From assembly GCF_000297025.1 (NCBI RefSeq), contig NZ_CAKD01000013.1, positions 112,071-176,070 on the forward strand: DNA of 64,000 bases, given 5' to 3'. The notes beneath the pieces are model-generated. The model was not told the DNA's origin. It worked only from the letters and a program-made list of their open reading frames with translations, and did no database searches. This document shows positions 60,961 to 64,000 of the stretch, in pieces. The stretch comes from Lactobacillus pasteurii DSM 23907 = CRBIP 24.76 (GTDB lineage Bacteria > Bacillota > Bacilli > Lactobacillales > Lactobacillaceae). Numbering within the stretch: position 1 is the first letter of the stretch; each line of letters starts with the position of its first letter. Position numbers and translations under genes: made by a program.

Positions 60961-61920
60961 ATGATGGATAAACCTAAAGCTAAATTTGATGTCACAAAAT
61001 ATATGGCGTTAATTGCTTTAATTATTTTGGCAATTGTTATTACAGCATTGAATCCACAGTTCATTGCACCAAATAACTTGATGAACTTATTTAGACAAAC
61101 ATCTGTTAATGCTTTGATTGCCTTTGGTATGACATTTGTTATTTTGACATCTGGTATCGACTTATCAGTAGGTTCAATCTTAGCTTTGACTGGAGCAATC
61201 ACTGCCAGCATGATTTTAGGTGGTATGCCAGCATGGCTAGCAGGTTTAATCGGTATTGCACTTGGTGCAGTTTTAGGTGCAATTAACGGTTTGTTTATTA
61301 CCTGGGGTAAGGTAACTCCATTTATTGCAACATTGGCAACAATGACAATTTGGAGAGGTGCTACCTACGTATTTACTGGTGGTAACCCAATTACCGGTGG
61401 AAAGATGAACACTAGTTTCTTCTTCCAATTCATCGGTCAAGGCTACTTGTTCGGTATCCCATTCCCAATCATTATTACTTTGATTGCCTTTGCTATATGT
61501 TACGTATTGCTTCACAAGACTGCATTTGGTCGCAAGACTTTCGCACTTGGTGGTAATGAAAAAGCTGCCTTTGTTGCAGGTGTTAAAACTAAAAAAGTAT
61601 TGATTACTATTTATACCATTTCAGGTTTGCTAGCAGCTTTAGCTGGTTTCATCTTGACTTCAAGATTGGGTTCTGCTCAACCTGACGCAGGTACATCCTA
61701 CGAAATGGATGCAATTGCTTCTACTGTTATCGGTGGTGCAAGTTTGATGGGTGGTAAGGGTAGAATGTCTGGTACATTAGTTGGTGCCCTTTTGATCGCA
61801 TCCTTAAGTAATGGTATGAACTTATTAGGGGTTAATAGTTTCTATCAACAAATTGTAAAAGGTGTAGTTATTTTGATCGCGGTTATGATTGACTCACAAA
61901 CTCAAAAGAATCGTGATTAA
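60961..61920 (+). CDS. rbsC: Ribose-type ABC importer permease
   Basis: This 319-residue membrane protein has about eight to ten transmembrane helices and the BPD_transp_2 family segments LTSGIDLSVGSILALTGAI, GTAVG-like region GAINGLFITWGKVTPFIATLATM, and TVIGGASLMGGKGRMSGTLVGAL. It forms the channel of the importer. The ATG follows rbsA by one base with GGAGGA upstream; a second ATG at 60964 is equally possible. Confidence 0.94.
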   Translation: MMDKPKAKFDVTKYMALIALIILAIVITALNPQFIAPNNLMNLFRQTSVNALIAFGMTFVILTSGIDLSVGSILALTGAITASMILGGMPAWLAGLIGIALGAVLGAINGLFITWGKVTPFIATLATMTIWRGATYVFTGGNPITGGKMNTSFFFQFIGQGYLFGIPFPIIITLIAFAICYVLLHKTAFGRKTFALGGNEKAAFVAGVKTKKVLITIYTISGLLAALAGFILTSRLGSAQPDAGTSYEMDAIASTVIGGASLMGGKGRMSGTLVGALLIASLSNGMNLLGVNSFYQQIVKGVVILIAVMIDSQTQKNRD

Positions 61921-61963
61921 TATGTTAGTTAGTAAGAATTTGGAAATTTAGAAGGTGTACATT

Positions 61964-62962
61964 ATGAATTTCAAAAAATTTGCAAAAGGCTTTAAAAAAG
62001 TTGCTGTAGCTTCATCTGTTTTGTTACTTGCTGGTGGATTGCTCGCAGGTTGTGGTCAAACTGGTTTGAGTAATGGTTCTGGTTCTTCTGATAAGGTTGA
62101 AAAGAAGGCACCTAAGGACTTGAAGATTGGTGTATCAATTTCTACTTTATCAAACCCTGCATTCGTAAACTTGAAGAACGTTATTAACGACTACGCAAAG
62201 GGTAAGGGCTCAAAGGTTATTATTAGTGACGCTAATAACGATACTTCAAAGCAAAACAACGACGTAGAAGACTTAATCACTCAAAAGGTTGATGCTTTAA
62301 TCATCAATCCATGTGACTCATCTGCGATTTCAACAGTTGTTAAGAAAGCAAATGAAGCTAACATTCCTGTAGTTTGTGTAGACCGTAGTGCTGACTCAGG
62401 TGAAGTTGTTTCAACTGTTGCCTCCGACAACGTTGCCGGTGGTAAGATGGCAGCTGAATGGCTTGTTAAGGAATTAGGCGCAAACGCTAAAATTGCTGAA
62501 ATTCAAGGTATCCCAGGTGCTTCAGCAACCCGTGAACGTGGTAAGGGATTTGATAGCATTGGTGACAAGAAGTTAAATATTGTTTCTAAGCAAGCTGCTA
62601 ACTTTGATAGAGCTAAGGCCTTGACTGTTACTGAAAACATTTTGCAAGCTCACTCAGACATCAAGGGTATCTTTGCTCAAAACGACGAAGAAGCTGTTGG
62701 TGCTGCTAGAGCTGTTAGAGCTGCTAAGAAGAACGTTACTATCATCGGCTTTGACGGTGCTTTGGCTGCCTTGACTGCAATTGAAAAGGGTCAAATCGCT
62801 GCTACAATTGGCCAACAATGGAACAAGATCGGTGAAGAATCTGTTCAAATGGTTTACGACCACTACCAAGGCAAGAAGGTTCCAAAGAACGACAAAGTAC
62901 CTGTAAAGATTGTTACTAAGGCAAACGTTGCTGAATTCAAGAAGCAAGTTTACAACAAGTAG
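61964..62962 (+). CDS. rbsB: Ribose-type ABC importer substrate-binding lipoprotein
   Basis: This 332-residue lipoprotein (lipobox LLAGC) is a type-1 periplasmic-binding-fold protein of the RbsB group. Typical blocks: IGVSISTLSNPAFVNLKNVI, VDALIINPCDSSAISTVVKKA, NIPVVCVDRSADSGEVVSTVASDN, AGGKMAAEWL and IIGFDGALAALTAIEKGQIAATIGQQW. These contain the residues that contact ribose-like pentoses, but sequence alone does not separate ribose from apiose or other pentose binders. ATG 61964 follows GAAGGTG; a GTG at 61955 lies in that site. Codon use is strongly optimised, suggesting high expression. Confidence 0.93.
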   Translation: MNFKKFAKGFKKVAVASSVLLLAGGLLAGCGQTGLSNGSGSSDKVEKKAPKDLKIGVSISTLSNPAFVNLKNVINDYAKGKGSKVIISDANNDTSKQNNDVEDLITQKVDALIINPCDSSAISTVVKKANEANIPVVCVDRSADSGEVVSTVASDNVAGGKMAAEWLVKELGANAKIAEIQGIPGASATRERGKGFDSIGDKKLNIVSKQAANFDRAKALTVTENILQAHSDIKGIFAQNDEEAVGAARAVRAAKKNVTIIGFDGALAALTAIEKGQIAATIGQQWNKIGEESVQMVYDHYQGKKVPKNDKVPVKIVTKANVAEFKKQVYNK

Positions 62963-62996
62963 TTTTTCTCAGTTGATAGAATATTAATAATGAATA

Positions 62997-63030
62997 GAGA
63001 CTTGGAGATATTGCTTCAAGTCTTTATTTT
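62997..63030 (+). terminator. Rho-independent terminator of the rbs-type operon
   Basis: AGACTTG pairs with CAAGTCT, followed by TTATTTT; its tail overlaps the palindrome at 63024-63040. Confidence 0.72.
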
Positions 63031-63040
63031 ACTAAAATAA
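63024..63040. promoter_or_regulatory. Perfect 17-bp AT palindrome before the DUF4038 gene
   Basis: TTATTTTACTAAAATAA: arms TTATTTTA and TAAAATAA around a single C. Best instance of the motif repeated at the promoters of this locus. Confidence 0.6.
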
Positions 63041-63115
63041 AAATATCACTCGCCAAATAAGCAACCGCTTTCAATAAGTGTGATACAATAGAATAAAAGA
63101 TTGTTACATTAAGTT

Positions 63116-63168
63116 GGCAAGACTTGTAATTAGGGGTGAAACTCTAATTATTGGTCTTGCCGTTTTTT
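63116..63168 (+). terminator. Strong terminator-like hairpin inside the DUF4038 gene leader
   Basis: GGCAAGAC pairs with GTCTTGCC, with an inner TAATTAG/CTAATTA stem, followed by six T. It lies between a TGATACAAT extended -10 (63081-63089) and the coding start at 63186, so it could attenuate that transcript. Confidence 0.7.
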
Positions 63169-63185
63169 GTTTATGAGGTAGAAAT

Positions 63186-63632
63186 ATGTTAAAAACAAAA
63201 GAAAAATATTTGTACAAAAACGATAAGCGAATTTTCTATTTAGCAGATACTTGCTGGGGAGCTTTCACTAGTGTTGAAATGCCTGATTGGCGTTATTATC
63301 TTGATACTCGCAAAGCTCAAGGATTTAACGCAATTCAAATCAATATTTTGCGTCAATGGGACTCAAGTTTACCAATTAATGGTCGTGAGCCATTTGCTAT
63401 TACTACTCGCGAAGATGGCAGTTATGAGTATGATTTTTCAAAAATCAATGAAAAATATTTTGATAATGCAGTCAAGATGCTGGAAGAAATGAAAAAGCGT
63501 GAGATGATTCCAGCTTTGGTTCTGCTTTGGGGGAACTTTGTTCCCGATACTTGGATGAGCCATTTTGTCAAAAATAATACAATGCTATTTGAGCAAATCA
63601 AGCCTTATATTACTTATGTAGTAAATAACTGA
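63186..63632 (+). pseudogene. DUF4038 (GH140-like) glycoside hydrolase, truncated by an insertion sequence
   Basis: The first 148 residues form the start of a DUF4038 TIM-barrel glycosidase: KRIFYLADTCWGAFTSVEMP, YYLDTRKAQGFNAIQINIL and ALVLLWGNFVPDTW are the usual N-terminal blocks. DUF4038 proteins include GH140, whose characterised member is an endo-apiosidase acting on rhamnogalacturonan II. A full-length enzyme has roughly 400 or more residues. Here the frame stops at 63630-63632 and IS-type sequence follows, so the catalytic residues in the second half are lost unless they resume beyond the window. GAGGTAG precedes ATG 63186. There is no signal peptide, so it would act inside the cell on imported glycosides. 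Confidence 0.75.
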
Positions 63633-64000
63633 AACTTGAAAGTTAAGATTAGCGCTCCGTCCCCGTGCCTCTTGGCTTTTTCTTATCAAAAATAAAAACG
63701 CAGGATCTCTCTGCGTTATACTTTAAGTGTCGACCTAAAAAGTAAAGGAGATCCTGCGCAATGAACAGTATAGAACAAATCGACACAGAAAACGATACTA
63801 AATCCTTAATTTCTTCATTTGTTAAACTAATTGGTCTAGCTAAGTTAACCAAACAAGTCAATTTTAAGCGTAAATCTACCATTTCATTAACCATGATTAT
63901 CTCTTGGCTGATGTCAGTGCATTTTGCTCGGCTTTCCTTATTCAGAGCTAAGGACGACAAACGTTTTTCCGTTAGAACTGCTCGCAATGTACTTAACGAT
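63633..64000 (+). mobile_element. IS4-like insertion sequence, left end and transposase start (runs off the window)
   Basis: From about 63633 the sequence changes. A transposase frame opens at ATG 63761, behind AAAGGAGATC, and stays open for 80 codons to the window end (MNSIEQIDTENDTKSLISSF, later LFRAKDDKRFSVRTARNVLND). The N-terminal helical region resembles lactobacillar IS4-family transposases; the DDE core is outside the window, so the family is provisional. The exact left inverted repeat is not resolved; it probably lies at 63633-63670. The element interrupts the DUF4038 gene. Confidence 0.65.

Noticed and set aside
63060..63074. A cre box before the DUF4038 gene (AGCAACCGCTTTCA)
   Set aside because: It fails at two fixed consensus positions, including the first base, so I do not call it.
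63649..63987. A minus-strand frame of 112 codons at the window end
   Set aside because: It is antisense to the transposase frame that has a proper ribosome site and family-like sequence.

Overview
The window looks like a chromosomal segment of a low-GC Lactobacillus, most likely from the acidophilus/johnsonii/gasseri side of the genus. Supporting signs are OppA-type peptide-binding lipoproteins, YSIRK-type signal peptides with LPxTG anchors on giant surface proteins, a MUB-like repeat region, near-perfect CcpA cre boxes, strong AGGAGG ribosome sites and lactobacillar IS families (IS1182-, IS256- and IS4-like). The species is an inference.

Layout. 1-6.2 kb: the end of one OppA gene, a DeoR-type repressor, a frameshifted small secreted protein and a MacB-like ABC exporter. 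6.4-10.1 kb: an LPETG surface protein with three long repeats. 10.2-15.5 kb: a luciferase-like flavin oxidoreductase, a cre-controlled FAD-dependent 2-hydroxyacid dehydrogenase, an Rpn-type nuclease remnant and a second OppA. 15.6-21.7 kb: a decayed defence and competition island with a DUF262/HNH GmrSD-like protein, the C-terminal half of HsdR, and an operon of DUF4417, a toxin-like module and a candidate immunity gene. 21.9-30.4 kb: DUF4256, a YeiH transporter, a GH31 glycosidase, a lipoprotein, an FMN-binding protein, a glycosylasparaginase, CutC and a BMP-type lipoprotein, with scattered gene remnants. 30.4-37 kb: a response regulator beside a decapitated histidine kinase fused to a broken ATPase gene, a second flavin oxidoreductase, an S9 peptidase and an intact ATPase of the same family. 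37-43 kb: a small secreted protein, a nitroreductase and an orphan metal-binding lipoprotein between two IS remnants. 43.3-47.8 kb: a 1492-residue LRR/MUB adhesin under a cre box. 48-51.9 kb: a broken flavodoxin-like gene, NADH oxidase, a zinc-ribbon membrane protein and a toxin-like small peptide element.

51.9-63.6 kb is the most coherent system. An FGGY kinase and a two-gene transketolase are divergent from a LacI-type regulator, followed by a fucose/arabinose-isomerase-like protein, an rbsK-rbsD-rbsA-rbsC-rbsB operon and a DUF4038 (GH140-like) glycosidase cut short by an IS4-like element. Kinase, split transketolase, isomerase, ribose-type ABC importer and apiosidase-like enzyme together fit a branched-pentose (apiose-type) utilisation locus. 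Its promoters carry cre boxes and a shared AT-only palindrome that may be the LacI regulator's operator.

Other cross-cutting signals are an identical 23-bp palindrome overlapping the promoters of both flavin oxidoreductase genes, paired PerR-like boxes upstream of the metal-binding lipoprotein, three proteins sharing an RG(T/K)WY domain, and a repeated small-RNA/small-peptide element next to two of those three.
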